Part shown: positions 1-7,414 of the stretch, in pieces
Layout of the letters: each line of letters starts with the position of its first letter
Position numbering within the stretch: position 1 is the stretch's first letter
The notes under the pieces: generated by a model
What the model saw: the letters and a program-made list of their open reading frames with translations, nothing else
What the model was told of the DNA's origin: nothing
Database searches by the model: none
Origin: Clostridiales bacterium
GTDB taxonomy: Bacteria; Bacillota; Clostridia; Lachnospirales; Lachnospiraceae
NCBI GenBank assembly: GCA_021203115.1
Contig: JAJQBV010000051.1
Coordinates: 1,744 to 9,875, forward strand
DNA: 8,132 nt
Direction: 5' to 3'
Position numbers and translations under genes: made by a program

Positions 1-785
1 CTTTGGAGGCGGAGGCTTATGTCGTCGACCAGCTCCGGGAGATGATCGGATGTCTCTCCGATACGTTCGGGAAAAGTTTGGATGTGGACCGGCTGCGCGA
101 GGTGCTGGATCGGGAGAACCGTTCCAAGGAAAGCTACCGCCGGACGCTCTCCATGATGAGGACAAAGGAGTATCCCGGCACTCTGACAATGCAGATGTTT
201 ATGCTGTTTGCGAATCATCTGAATATCGGAACACCGGAGATTTTTGATTTCTATCGTATGATGGAGGCGGAGGTGGCCGCCGCGCCGGAGTTTCACGGTG
301 TCAATATTTTCTGGGTGCATCTTCTGCCGTACTATCAGGAGACCTTAAAGCGCTATTTTAACGGAAGCCGGGATTATCAGATTCAGGGCCTTGAGATGAG
401 CCTGGATTACATGGAGCCGCTGGACATCGATCATCCGCTGGAGGCGCTGGCGAAGAAGATGATCAATAACATTTATACCGGTTCCTACGAGCGAAAGGCA
501 GATATGGTGCAGGAGGTCGTAAAGGAAATCCGCCCTGACGGGGTGATTAATTTCTGCCACTGGGGATGCAAGCAGTCCTCCGGCGGAACCCTGATCCTGA
601 AGCAGAAGATGGAGGAGATTGGTATGCCGTTTCTGATTCTCGACGGAGACGGGATGGACCGCCGCAACAGCCACGACGGGCAGATCCGGCCGCGGTTTGA
701 GGCATTCTTAGAGATTATAGAGGCACATAAACATGCCGGAAGCAGTATGGAGACAGAGGATACGGGACGAGGTGAACCGCGATGA
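1..785 (+). CDS. 2-hydroxyacyl-CoA dehydratase family subunit, 5'-truncated by window edge
   Basis: This is the C-terminal part of an HgdB/FldC/BcrC-type subunit (2-hydroxyacyl-CoA dehydratase / benzoyl-CoA reductase superfamily). These cytoplasmic iron-sulfur proteins take an electron from an ATP-driven activase for radical dehydration or reduction of a CoA thioester. About 260 residues are visible; family members are usually roughly 380-450, and the frame is open to the left edge, so the TTG at position 3 is probably not the true start. Visible family signatures, numbered from that TTG, are a CHWGC segment (Cys185, Cys189), then LILDGD near 211-216, RN at 221-222, GQ at 226-227 and the terminal RFEAFLEII at 231-239. 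The stop overlaps the next start as ATGA (782-785), which implies translational coupling and a two-subunit complex with the downstream protein. The family call is strong. The substrate is not deducible, and a YjiM-like or double-cubane-cluster-type reductase is an alternative. Confidence 0.88.
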   Translation, partial: LEAEAYVVDQLREMIGCLSDTFGKSLDVDRLREVLDRENRSKESYRRTLSMMRTKEYPGTLTMQMFMLFANHLNIGTPEIFDFYRMMEAEVAAAPEFHGVNIFWVHLLPYYQETLKRYFNGSRDYQIQGLEMSLDYMEPLDIDHPLEALAKKMINNIYTGSYERKADMVQEVVKEIRPDGVINFCHWGCKQSSGGTLILKQKMEEIGMPFLILDGDGMDRRNSHDGQIRPRFEAFLEIIEAHKHAGSSMETEDTGRGEPR

Positions 786-2638
786 TTGCATACATGTGCA
801 AATACGCTCCCATTGAGATTGTGGAGGCTTTTGACACGCCGGTGATCCTGATGGAGCCGCATGTCGCGAATTTTACGCAGGCGGACACGCTGATGCACCC
901 GAATATGTGCTCCTATGTCAAGGCGGTGCTGGAGGAGTTCGGAAACGGAAACTACGAGGGGATGCTTTTTACCATCTGCTGTGACAGTGCGCGGAGATTG
1001 TATGATACGCTGCGGATTCGTTATCCGGAAAAGTTTTTCTTTTGCTTTGACCTTCCGAGGAAGGTCAACGATGCCACCGTCTCCCTTTACACGCGGCAGA
1101 TGGAGGCATTGATACGGAGATATGCCGCATTTTCGGGAAAGCATTTTGATTCGGAGAAACTGGCTGACCATTGCAACAGGGAGTTTGAGATGCAGCTTCG
1201 CAAAAAGGAGCTGCGGGAGGCGGGAGCGCTTCCGGAGAAGACGGCGGATCTTCGGGTTTGTCTGGCGGGGGCACGGCCCGGCTCCGAGATCAGGAGGCTC
1301 ATCGAGAGCGAGGGCGCCGAAATTGCCCTTGATCTGACCTGCACCGGCATTGTCCGGACATATGAGGTTGACCCGGAGAACATTCTGCAAAGCTATGCGC
1401 GAAGCCTGCTCGGACAGATCCCCTGCATGCGGATGAGTCAGGTGGCGGAGCGCAGGCAGAGGCTGTTGGAGATGGCGGCCGGGCTGGACGGTATTATCTA
1501 TCACACGGTTAAGTTCTGCGATATCTACTCTTATGAATATACAAGGCTGAAAGAGGAGGAAAATCTGCCCATGGTGAAGCTGGAGACGGATGCCACCAGT
1601 CAGGGTGCCGGGCAGATCCTGACCCGCGTGGAGGCGTTCCTGGAATCGCTGCGCGCGCGCAGACGGCATGAACGGCAGGAGGTACAGAGCGGTTTGCCGC
1701 GTGGAGGCAGTTCGGAAGAACGTGTGGCAGAATTATGCCGAAGCTGTTTTACGGACGATGCGGAGGCGGAGCCGCGTCTGAGCCGGAACGATGTGGAGGC
1801 AGACCGGCAGCTGCCCGGCTATAATATAGGAAGAAAAGGAGAACATCCGATGTATGTGATGGGAATTGACAGCGGTTCTACATCCACCAACGCGGTTATT
1901 TTAAACGAAAAACGGGAGATCCTGTCATGGGCGGTCATCCGCACCGGCGCGCGAAGCGGCGACAGTGCGGAGAAGATTCTGCGGGAGATTCTGGAAAAAG
2001 CAGGGCTTGACCGGGAAGAAATCTCTCTGATTATATCCACCGGCTACGGGAGGGTCAGCATCCCGTTTGCAGACCGGAATGTGACGGAGATTAGCTGCCA
2101 CGCGAAGGGGGCTCATTTTCTGAATCCGGCTGTCCGCACGATTCTGGATATCGGCGGGCAGGATTCCAAGGCAATCCGGCTGGATGCGCACGGGGATGTG
2201 GCGGATTTTGTCATGAATGACAAGTGTGCTGCCGGTACCGGGCGGTTTCTGGAGATGATGGCGCGGACGCTGGAGATTGACATTGAGGAGTTGGGGCCGC
2301 TCTCGCTGAAATCCACGCAGAATGTGGAGATCAGCAGCATGTGTTCCGTTTTCGCGGAATCAGAGGTGATTTCCCTCATTGCACAAAACAAGGAGACGGC
2401 GGACATTGCCCGCGGCATTCACCGGGCGATCGCCGGAAAGGCGGTTTCTCTCCTGAAACGGGTGGGATTGGAGAAAGAGTTTATGATGACCGGCGGCGTT
2501 GCCAAAAATCCCGGCGTGGTGAGCGCGCTGGAGGAGAGTCTGGGTTCCCCGCTTTATATCTATGAACAGCCGGAGATTGTCGGCGCGCTGGGCGCGGCGC
2601 TCTTCGGTCTGGAGTTTGCCGTGACAGAGCATCTTTAA
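782..2638 (+). CDS. Fused 2-hydroxyacyl-CoA dehydratase subunit and activator ATPase
   Basis: This 618-residue frame joins two normally separate proteins. Residues 1-290 are a dehydratase-family subunit: CKYAPIE at 6-12, NMCSYVKA at 41-48 (Cys43), CCDSARRLYDTL at 66-77, a second lobe starting LAGARPGSE near 161, then KFCDIYSYE (Cys246), LETD at 267-270 and TRVEAFLESL at 281-290. Cys43, Cys66/67 and Cys246 are candidate cluster ligands. Residues 291-356 are a charged linker with a CxxC (Cys319, Cys322). Residues 357-618 are a full ASKHA activase: GIDSGSTSTN 361-370, DIGGQDSK 456-463, NDKCAAGTGRF 479-489, SSMCSVFAESEV 518-529, TGGVAKNPG 570-578 and GALGAAL 601-607. Cys482 and Cys521 match the two cysteines that hold the dimer-bridging [4Fe-4S] cluster in HgdC. 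AGGTG at 770-774 precedes the ATG by 7 bases, and the ATG overlaps the previous stop. Fusion is unusual; a strain mutation or sequencing error removing a stop is possible. Confidence 0.85.
   Translation: MIAYMCKYAPIEIVEAFDTPVILMEPHVANFTQADTLMHPNMCSYVKAVLEEFGNGNYEGMLFTICCDSARRLYDTLRIRYPEKFFFCFDLPRKVNDATVSLYTRQMEALIRRYAAFSGKHFDSEKLADHCNREFEMQLRKKELREAGALPEKTADLRVCLAGARPGSEIRRLIESEGAEIALDLTCTGIVRTYEVDPENILQSYARSLLGQIPCMRMSQVAERRQRLLEMAAGLDGIIYHTVKFCDIYSYEYTRLKEEENLPMVKLETDATSQGAGQILTRVEAFLESLRARRRHERQEVQSGLPRGGSSEERVAELCRSCFTDDAEAEPRLSRNDVEADRQLPGYNIGRKGEHPMYVMGIDSGSTSTNAVILNEKREILSWAVIRTGARSGDSAEKILREILEKAGLDREEISLIISTGYGRVSIPFADRNVTEISCHAKGAHFLNPAVRTILDIGGQDSKAIRLDAHGDVADFVMNDKCAAGTGRFLEMMARTLEIDIEELGPLSLKSTQNVEISSMCSVFAESEVISLIAQNKETADIARGIHRAIAGKAVSLLKRVGLEKEFMMTGGVAKNPGVVSALEESLGSPLYIYEQPEIVGALGAALFGLEFAVTEHL
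1835..1841 (+). promoter_or_regulatory. Internal ribosome binding site inside the fusion gene
   Basis: AAAGGAG lies 8 bases upstream of an in-frame ATG at 1850, which is an excellent Shine-Dalgarno arrangement in the middle of an open reading frame. It sits exactly at the start of the activase domain, which is why it is more likely functional than chance. Confidence 0.6.
1850..2638 (+). CDS. Possible separately translated 2-hydroxyacyl-CoA dehydratase activase
   Basis: Starting at the internal ATG (MYVMGIDSGS) gives a 262-residue protein, which is the usual length of a stand-alone HgdC/FldI/YjiL-type activase, with nothing missing at either end. This family hydrolyses ATP and passes a low-potential electron from ferredoxin or flavodoxin to the dehydratase through a [4Fe-4S] cluster shared by a homodimer. 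In this numbering the cluster cysteines are Cys126 and Cys165, close to the positions known for HgdC. The frame is identical to the C-terminal part of the longer fusion, so the entry describes an alternative product, not a different reading frame. Whether cells make the fusion, the short form or both cannot be told from sequence. Confidence 0.5.
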   Translation: MYVMGIDSGSTSTNAVILNEKREILSWAVIRTGARSGDSAEKILREILEKAGLDREEISLIISTGYGRVSIPFADRNVTEISCHAKGAHFLNPAVRTILDIGGQDSKAIRLDAHGDVADFVMNDKCAAGTGRFLEMMARTLEIDIEELGPLSLKSTQNVEISSMCSVFAESEVISLIAQNKETADIARGIHRAIAGKAVSLLKRVGLEKEFMMTGGVAKNPGVVSALEESLGSPLYIYEQPEIVGALGAALFGLEFAVTEHL

Positions 2639-2682
2639 GTGTACCAATCCATAACAGGCAGAAGATAAGAGATACGGAGACG

Positions 2683-4023
2683 ATGAGAGAAAAACGAAGA
2701 AAACATTTACCGAAATTTCCCGAAAAAATCACAGGCGTTATTCTGATTTTCTGTTTGATACTGGCATGGCTGTGCGTTGTTCTGATCTATGACATTTATG
2801 TCAGCAGGAAGGAATCGGCGGATATGAAAACCGGATCGGCTGAGGAGCAGATCGAGCTGGAGCTGGTCTATGCCTATCAGAATCCCCAGTGGAATTCCGC
2901 CATTGAGAACGTGGTTCGGGAGTTCGAGGAGGCGTACCCGAATATCAGTATCAGCTATGAAGTCAATTACGAGGACAGTGTCTACGAGGATATCCTGACG
3001 AAGCGGATCGCGCGGGGGGAGCTGGGGGATATCGTCCAGCTGAAAACGCCGGAAGCCTACGCGGCGAGCGGACTTCTCGGGGAGATCACGGATGAGGTCG
3101 CTTCTCTGGTCTCCTCTGTCTATACCTATGACGGGAGTGTGTATGGCGTCGGCGCCGTGGAGTCGACATGGGGCGTTCTCTACAACCGGACTCTTTTTGA
3201 GGAGTACGGGCTGGAAGAGCCGGAGACTTATGATGATTTTCTGGAGATCTGTCAAACACTGAGCGATAACGGGGCCACTCCGATCGGCATCGGAGGGTCC
3301 GATCTGTGGCATATGGAGTTCTGGGTGAATCACTTTTTCCACACAGACATTCTCACGGTGGACGCGGATTGGCTGAAAAAATGCAGTACCGGAGAAACGG
3401 CGTGGACAAACGAGGAGGCGGAGGTCATGATGGGGCATCTGTATGATCTCTGCGCGCAGGGATATGTGAATACCTCATGGCTGTCTACGACGGATACCAG
3501 TCTTTCCTACATGATGTCAGAGGGCGAGGTTGCTCTGATCTATACCGGACCGTGGACCGCGACGGCGATTCAGCAGCTGAACCCGGAGATGGATCTCGGC
3601 TGGTTTTATGTGCCGGACGAATCCGGTATAATCTATGCCACGGATAATCTGGATACTTTCTGGTCGGTGACGGCGGAGTGTGCCGGGGATGAGGAGAAAT
3701 ACGAGGCGGCGATGACATTTCTCTCATGGTTTTACTCAGATGATGCGTACACGGAGCTCTGCGAGGCGTCCGGGACATTCCCTCTCACGGGTGTGCAGAC
3801 AGACTATGAGGAGGGCTCTGTCCTTGAGGATGCGTGGGAGGCATTTCAGGCTGCGGATGAGCGCGTTTCCGTTTATATCGGGAATGAGGATACGCCGGAG
3901 GACTTTGAAAAAAACATGCTGGAGCTGGTGCAGCAGATCATGAACGGAGACTGCTCCGTGGAGGAGGGTCTGCAGCAGATTCAGAAAGTATGGAACCGGT
4001 CAGAGGCGGGAGGCGCGTCATGA
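2683..4023 (+). CDS. Membrane-anchored family 1 extracellular solute-binding protein
   Basis: This 446-residue protein resembles sugar-binding proteins of ABC importers (SBP family 1). A basic N-terminus (residues 1-15, rich in Lys and Arg) leads into a hydrophobic helix at about 17-36 and then the extracellular domain. The only cysteines in the helix (24 and 31) are not in a lipobox, so it looks like an uncleaved membrane anchor rather than a lipoprotein. Typical features are the first strand LELVYAYQNPQW (59-70), FEEAYPNISISYEV (81-94), GDIVQLKTPEAYAASGLLGEI (115-135), the hinge stretch VESTWGVLYNRTLFEEYGL (159-177), PIGIGGSDLW (200-209) and GEVALIYTGPW (281-291). GGAG at 2676-2679 is only 3 bases from the ATG, shorter than usual, but no better start is near. 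The stop overlaps the kinase start as ATGA, and no permease genes adjoin. It likely binds an oligosaccharide or sugar and may signal to the kinase. Ligand unknown. Confidence 0.88.
   Translation: MREKRRKHLPKFPEKITGVILIFCLILAWLCVVLIYDIYVSRKESADMKTGSAEEQIELELVYAYQNPQWNSAIENVVREFEEAYPNISISYEVNYEDSVYEDILTKRIARGELGDIVQLKTPEAYAASGLLGEITDEVASLVSSVYTYDGSVYGVGAVESTWGVLYNRTLFEEYGLEEPETYDDFLEICQTLSDNGATPIGIGGSDLWHMEFWVNHFFHTDILTVDADWLKKCSTGETAWTNEEAEVMMGHLYDLCAQGYVNTSWLSTTDTSLSYMMSEGEVALIYTGPWTATAIQQLNPEMDLGWFYVPDESGIIYATDNLDTFWSVTAECAGDEEKYEAAMTFLSWFYSDDAYTELCEASGTFPLTGVQTDYEEGSVLEDAWEAFQAADERVSVYIGNEDTPEDFEKNMLELVQQIMNGDCSVEEGLQQIQKVWNRSEAGGAS
4008..4013 (+). promoter_or_regulatory. Ribosome binding site that sets the kinase start
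   Basis: GGGAGG lies 6 bases before the ATG at 4020. The earlier in-frame ATG at 3990 has no good Shine-Dalgarno sequence and would place a charged, non-conserved ten-residue extension before the membrane helix, so 4020 is preferred. Confidence 0.7.
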
Positions 4024-5825
4024 GCAAAAAGAAATACCGGACAACCTTTTCCAAAATGACGGTCGCTTTTATCTTTTTCGGGCTGATTCCGCTGTTGCTC
4101 TTAAGCCTGTTTTTCTTCCTGCGCTACAGCGGGCTGCTTCGCGACAACATGACGGCGGCCTACTCGGATATGACCGTATATGTGGCGAACAATATAGAGG
4201 ATCTCATGGACAATGTGGATGAGGCCATGGGCGAACTGTATGATTATCAGGATTCGGTCGGAAATACGCTGGCGGAGGTTTTGACGGATGTAACGGCGGA
4301 GCGGTCTGAACGCGAGCTTGCCGTTCGGGAGGCGCTCGGCGATATCATGGCAAAGAGCGAATTCATCTCATCCCTCCGGCTGGCGGATACATACGGAAAT
4401 GTCTACAGCCTGTATTACAGTCAGGGAAAAACGCTTCGAAATGATGCCGAGTCCCGTACCACCATGGATGTCTATCAGGAAGGGGACAGCCTGACCGAGA
4501 TGATGCTGTTCGGCACATTCCCTGAGGCGGAGATCTGTGTCAACTCGGAGGATTATATTTTCAGCCTTGTCCGCAACTATATGGATGTAACTTCCATTGA
4601 GACGACGTGCAGCCAGCGGCTGGCGACGCTGTATGCGGATATCAATGTCGATGATATCGAGGAGCTGATCGAGAAATCCAGTCTGAACAAAGGCAGCTTT
4701 TATGTGTACAGCCCGGCGGCCTCCTCCTACATCTACAGCGGCGATACGGGGGATTATCTGGGAAGCAGCCATCCGCTTTCTTTCTGCGAAGAACTGCTCG
4801 ACGGCGGCAGCGGCTATGAAAAAATCGGCAGTCAGTGGGTCTTTTATCAGAAAATATCCGACGTAGATGCCTATGCGGTTCTGGTTATGGAAAACAGCGA
4901 TATTATGGGGGCTTTTTATCAGAGTGTTTCAATTCTGATTCTGATCGTTGCTTTTGTAGGTGCGTTTCTTCTGGTTTTGTATATGATGTTTTCGGTTTGG
5001 ATGAGCGAGCCGACGAGGAAACTGAAGGCGGCCATGGAAGAGGTGGAGCAGGGGAATCTGGATGTCCGGGTGGAGCTGGACACAAATGATGAGATGGAAT
5101 ATGTGGCGGATGGGTTTAACCACATGACGGAGCGGCTGACGGACTATATCAATCAGGTGTATGTGGCGCAGATCTGTCGGCAGGACGCGGAGATGAATGC
5201 CCTGAAAATGCAGATTCAGCCGCACTACCTGTACAATTCGCTGGACATTATCCGCATGACCGCTCTGGAGCAGAATGACCGGAAAACAGCGCAGTTGCTG
5301 GAGAGCCTGGCAAAGCAGCTTCGGTATGTGATGGGTCCCCAGTCGGAGCGGGTATACCTGAAGGATGAGATCGACTCCATACGGGAATACTTTGTGATGA
5401 TGCGGATCCGCTATGAGGAGAGGATATCGCTGATGATCTATTTGAAAGATGCGGATCAGACGCTGATGATCCCGAAGCTGATTCTCCAACCCATGGTGGA
5501 AAATGCGATTCGCCACGGCCTTCGGGAGAAAAAAGGCTATGGCGCGGTGGCAATCCGCGTGGAGAGAAAGAGCGATCATCTGGAGATTGTGGTGATGGAT
5601 GACGGCGTTGGCATGGACGAGGAAGGTGTGCGGCACATTATGGATTCTCTTGAAAACCACGAGGTTGGCACGATTGAATCGGACGGAACAGCCAGTATCG
5701 GCATGCAGAATGTGTATGACCGGATCAAGCTGAACTGCGGCGCTGAATACGGATATACGGTACAGAGTACAAAGGGAATGGGAACAGTCATAACATTTAC
5801 ACTGCCGATCTGGAAGGAGCCATGA
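4020..5825 (+). CDS. YesM-type sensor histidine kinase
   Basis: This 601-residue membrane kinase probably senses an extracellular carbohydrate signal and phosphorylates the downstream regulator. From the start at 4020 it has a basic N-terminus, transmembrane helix 1 at about 14-35, an extracellular sensor region at about 36-300 (probably a Cache-type fold, by inference), helix 2 at about 302-325 and a HAMP linker at about 326-380 beginning near SEPTRKL. The kinase core has the His_kinase-family segment QIQPHYLYNSLDIIR (398-412) with His402 as phosphoacceptor, the N-box VENAIRHG (493-500), the G-box DDGVGM (527-532) and SIGMQNVYDRIKL (559-571). This order is characteristic of the YesM/LytS class, which lacks the classical HisKA dimerisation domain. 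Its ATG overlaps the stop of the binding-protein gene (ATGA, 4020-4023), and its stop lies 2 bases before the preferred regulator start, so the three are probably translated together. All key catalytic residues appear intact. Confidence 0.93.
   Translation: MSKKKYRTTFSKMTVAFIFFGLIPLLLLSLFFFLRYSGLLRDNMTAAYSDMTVYVANNIEDLMDNVDEAMGELYDYQDSVGNTLAEVLTDVTAERSERELAVREALGDIMAKSEFISSLRLADTYGNVYSLYYSQGKTLRNDAESRTTMDVYQEGDSLTEMMLFGTFPEAEICVNSEDYIFSLVRNYMDVTSIETTCSQRLATLYADINVDDIEELIEKSSLNKGSFYVYSPAASSYIYSGDTGDYLGSSHPLSFCEELLDGGSGYEKIGSQWVFYQKISDVDAYAVLVMENSDIMGAFYQSVSILILIVAFVGAFLLVLYMMFSVWMSEPTRKLKAAMEEVEQGNLDVRVELDTNDEMEYVADGFNHMTERLTDYINQVYVAQICRQDAEMNALKMQIQPHYLYNSLDIIRMTALEQNDRKTAQLLESLAKQLRYVMGPQSERVYLKDEIDSIREYFVMMRIRYEERISLMIYLKDADQTLMIPKLILQPMVENAIRHGLREKKGYGAVAIRVERKSDHLEIVVMDDGVGMDEEGVRHIMDSLENHEVGTIESDGTASIGMQNVYDRIKLNCGAEYGYTVQSTKGMGTVITFTLPIWKEP
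5814..5819 (+). promoter_or_regulatory. Ribosome binding site that sets the regulator start
   Basis: AAGGAG is inside the last codons of the kinase gene. It is only 2 bases from the ATG at 5822 but 8 bases from the ATG at 5828, so translation most likely begins at 5828, giving MRKAIIADDE, which also matches the usual N-terminus of receiver domains. Confidence 0.65.
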
Positions 5826-5827
5826 GT

Positions 5828-7414
5828 ATGCGAAAAGCAATCATTGCGGACGATGAGAGAGTGATCGTGAGAGGGCTAAAAAGACTGATTGACTGGGAGG
5901 CGCTCGGCATTGAGATCGTCGCGGAGGCCAACGATGGGACAGAGCTGATGGAGTACATTCTGCGCGAGGAACCGGATGTCGTGGTGGCGGATATCCAGAT
6001 GCCCGGGATCAGCGGGCTGGAGGTGCTGCGCCGGTACAATGAGCACGGCGGAAAGGCAAAGTTTATCTTTGTCAGTGCATATCAGGAGTTTTCCTATGCA
6101 CAGGAGGCGATCAAAAACGGGGCGGTGGATTATCTCTTAAAGCCGGTGGGGGAAAAGGATCTGGAGGATGCCGTGAAGAAGGCGCTTCAGATTCTGGAGG
6201 AACAGAACACGGCCGAGATTTTTAAGCCCGAGAAGGATGAGTTCCGGAAGCTGTTCGAGGACATTAATAATGGAAGAAACTATGAGAATGAGGACCTGTA
6301 TCAGATGTTCCGGGAGGAGCAGATTGACCTTCGCGACTGCTTTTATGTCGGCATCAGCGCCGGCATCCGGCCGGATGTTGCAGCCAGACTGAACGAGGAG
6401 TCCTTCGGGCAGTTTAATCTGACGCGGTTTTCTGTATTTAACCGTCTGTCGGAGGCGTTTGGTTCGCAAAAGATCGGGTTTATCATTAAAAAGGATGAGG
6501 ATGCCCTGCATCTCATGGGCGTCTTTCCGAATGAGGACCGGGAGGTGTTTGCGGAAAAATATGTGGAGCCGATTCGGGATCGGGTTGAGAGGGAGTGCGG
6601 GGTCGAACTCTGTATGGGAATCGGCACGGCGACAGATGAGCCGCCGGAAATGCTGCAGTCTTATAAAGAAGCGAAATTTGCGTTCGGACTCTATCCTTTT
6701 GAGGAGAAGACCATCCTTGACGCGTCAAAGATTCATCGGGAATATCATGTCTCTTTTGAGGACTATAAGGAGGATGTGGAACAGGCGTTCCGCGCGATCA
6801 TCGCCAAGGATGAGCATGTGATGGACTGGATCGATCGGATCATGGATGATATTGAGTCCATTCACTATGGAAACTGGAATGCGGTCGTCATGCGGACCAT
6901 GACGTTTGCCGGAGACCTTGGCTTTAAGTTGAATCAGTACCGTCTGCTGGATGTGGATTTCTATGAGATGCAGGACGAGCTTCAGCAGAAGGTATATGCA
7001 CAATATACGATGGCGAGTCTGAAGAAATGTGTTCATGCGCACTATGAAGATCTGATTCAGCGGGTTTACGCCAAGGGCAGATCCGAGGATAAGGTGCTGA
7101 TCGAGGACGTGAAGCGTTATATCCGCCAGAATTATAATAAGGATCTCTCAATTAAAGAGCTGGCCTCGGTGGCCTGCGTCAGCCAGAATTATTTCAGCGC
7201 TATGTTCAAGAAGGAGACCGGGCAGAACTACAAGGCGTATCTGACCTCGATTCGCATGGATGAAGCGCTGAGGTTGCTGCGGGAGACGGATTACAAGACG
7301 TATGAGATCGGTGAGCGGGTAGGTTATAATAATGTGCGGCGCTTTGTGGATGCCTTTAAGCAGATCTATTCGGTCAGCCCGATGGAGTACCGGAAGGCGC
7401 TGAGGGAGAAATAG
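5828..7414 (+). CDS. YesN-type response regulator with AraC DNA-binding domain
   Basis: This 528-residue cytoplasmic transcription regulator is the likely partner of the kinase just upstream. Residues 1-120 form a CheY-like receiver: acidic pair Asp8-Asp9, phosphoacceptor Asp55 in VADIQMPG, Ser83 in FVSAYQ and Lys105 in LLKP. Residues about 130-400 are the long, poorly conserved middle region typical of YesN proteins, including GIGTATDEP and SYKEAKFAF. Residues 425-525 form an AraC/XylS domain with two helix-turn-helix units: LSIKELASVACVSQNYFSAM (about 440-459) and, in the second, YEIGERVGYNNVRRFVDAFK with the family ending YSVSPMEYRK. Such regulators usually activate nearby sugar transport and degradation genes, none of which are in this window, so targets are either outside it or include this operon. 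The alternative start at 5822 adds two residues and overlaps the kinase stop as ATGA. The gene ends one base from the convergent methyltransferase stop. Confidence 0.94.
   Translation: MRKAIIADDERVIVRGLKRLIDWEALGIEIVAEANDGTELMEYILREEPDVVVADIQMPGISGLEVLRRYNEHGGKAKFIFVSAYQEFSYAQEAIKNGAVDYLLKPVGEKDLEDAVKKALQILEEQNTAEIFKPEKDEFRKLFEDINNGRNYENEDLYQMFREEQIDLRDCFYVGISAGIRPDVAARLNEESFGQFNLTRFSVFNRLSEAFGSQKIGFIIKKDEDALHLMGVFPNEDREVFAEKYVEPIRDRVERECGVELCMGIGTATDEPPEMLQSYKEAKFAFGLYPFEEKTILDASKIHREYHVSFEDYKEDVEQAFRAIIAKDEHVMDWIDRIMDDIESIHYGNWNAVVMRTMTFAGDLGFKLNQYRLLDVDFYEMQDELQQKVYAQYTMASLKKCVHAHYEDLIQRVYAKGRSEDKVLIEDVKRYIRQNYNKDLSIKELASVACVSQNYFSAMFKKETGQNYKAYLTSIRMDEALRLLRETDYKTYEIGERVGYNNVRRFVDAFKQIYSVSPMEYRKALREK

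Noticed and set aside
485..1669. A 394-residue open frame on the minus strand
   Set aside because: It is antisense to two well-supported dehydratase-family frames, shows no recognisable domain and has the His/Arg/Leu-rich, low-complexity look of a shadow frame in GC-rich coding DNA.
1820..1825. A TATAAT sequence resembling a -10 promoter element just before the internal activase start
   Set aside because: There is no TTGACA-like element at the right distance (1797-1802 reads AGGCAG) and no extended -10 TG, so chance in an AT-richer patch is as likely.
2707..3438. A 243-residue open frame on the minus strand
   Set aside because: It is antisense to the binding-protein gene and has no family motif or convincing start signal.
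3990..4019. Ten-residue N-terminal extension of the kinase from the ATG at 3990
   Set aside because: No good ribosome binding site precedes it, whereas the ATG at 4020 has GGGAGG 6 bases upstream and gives the usual ATGA overlap with the previous stop.
4929..5840. A 303-residue open frame on the minus strand
   Set aside because: It lies entirely opposite the kinase core, whose motifs are intact, and has an unnatural His- and Ile-rich composition.
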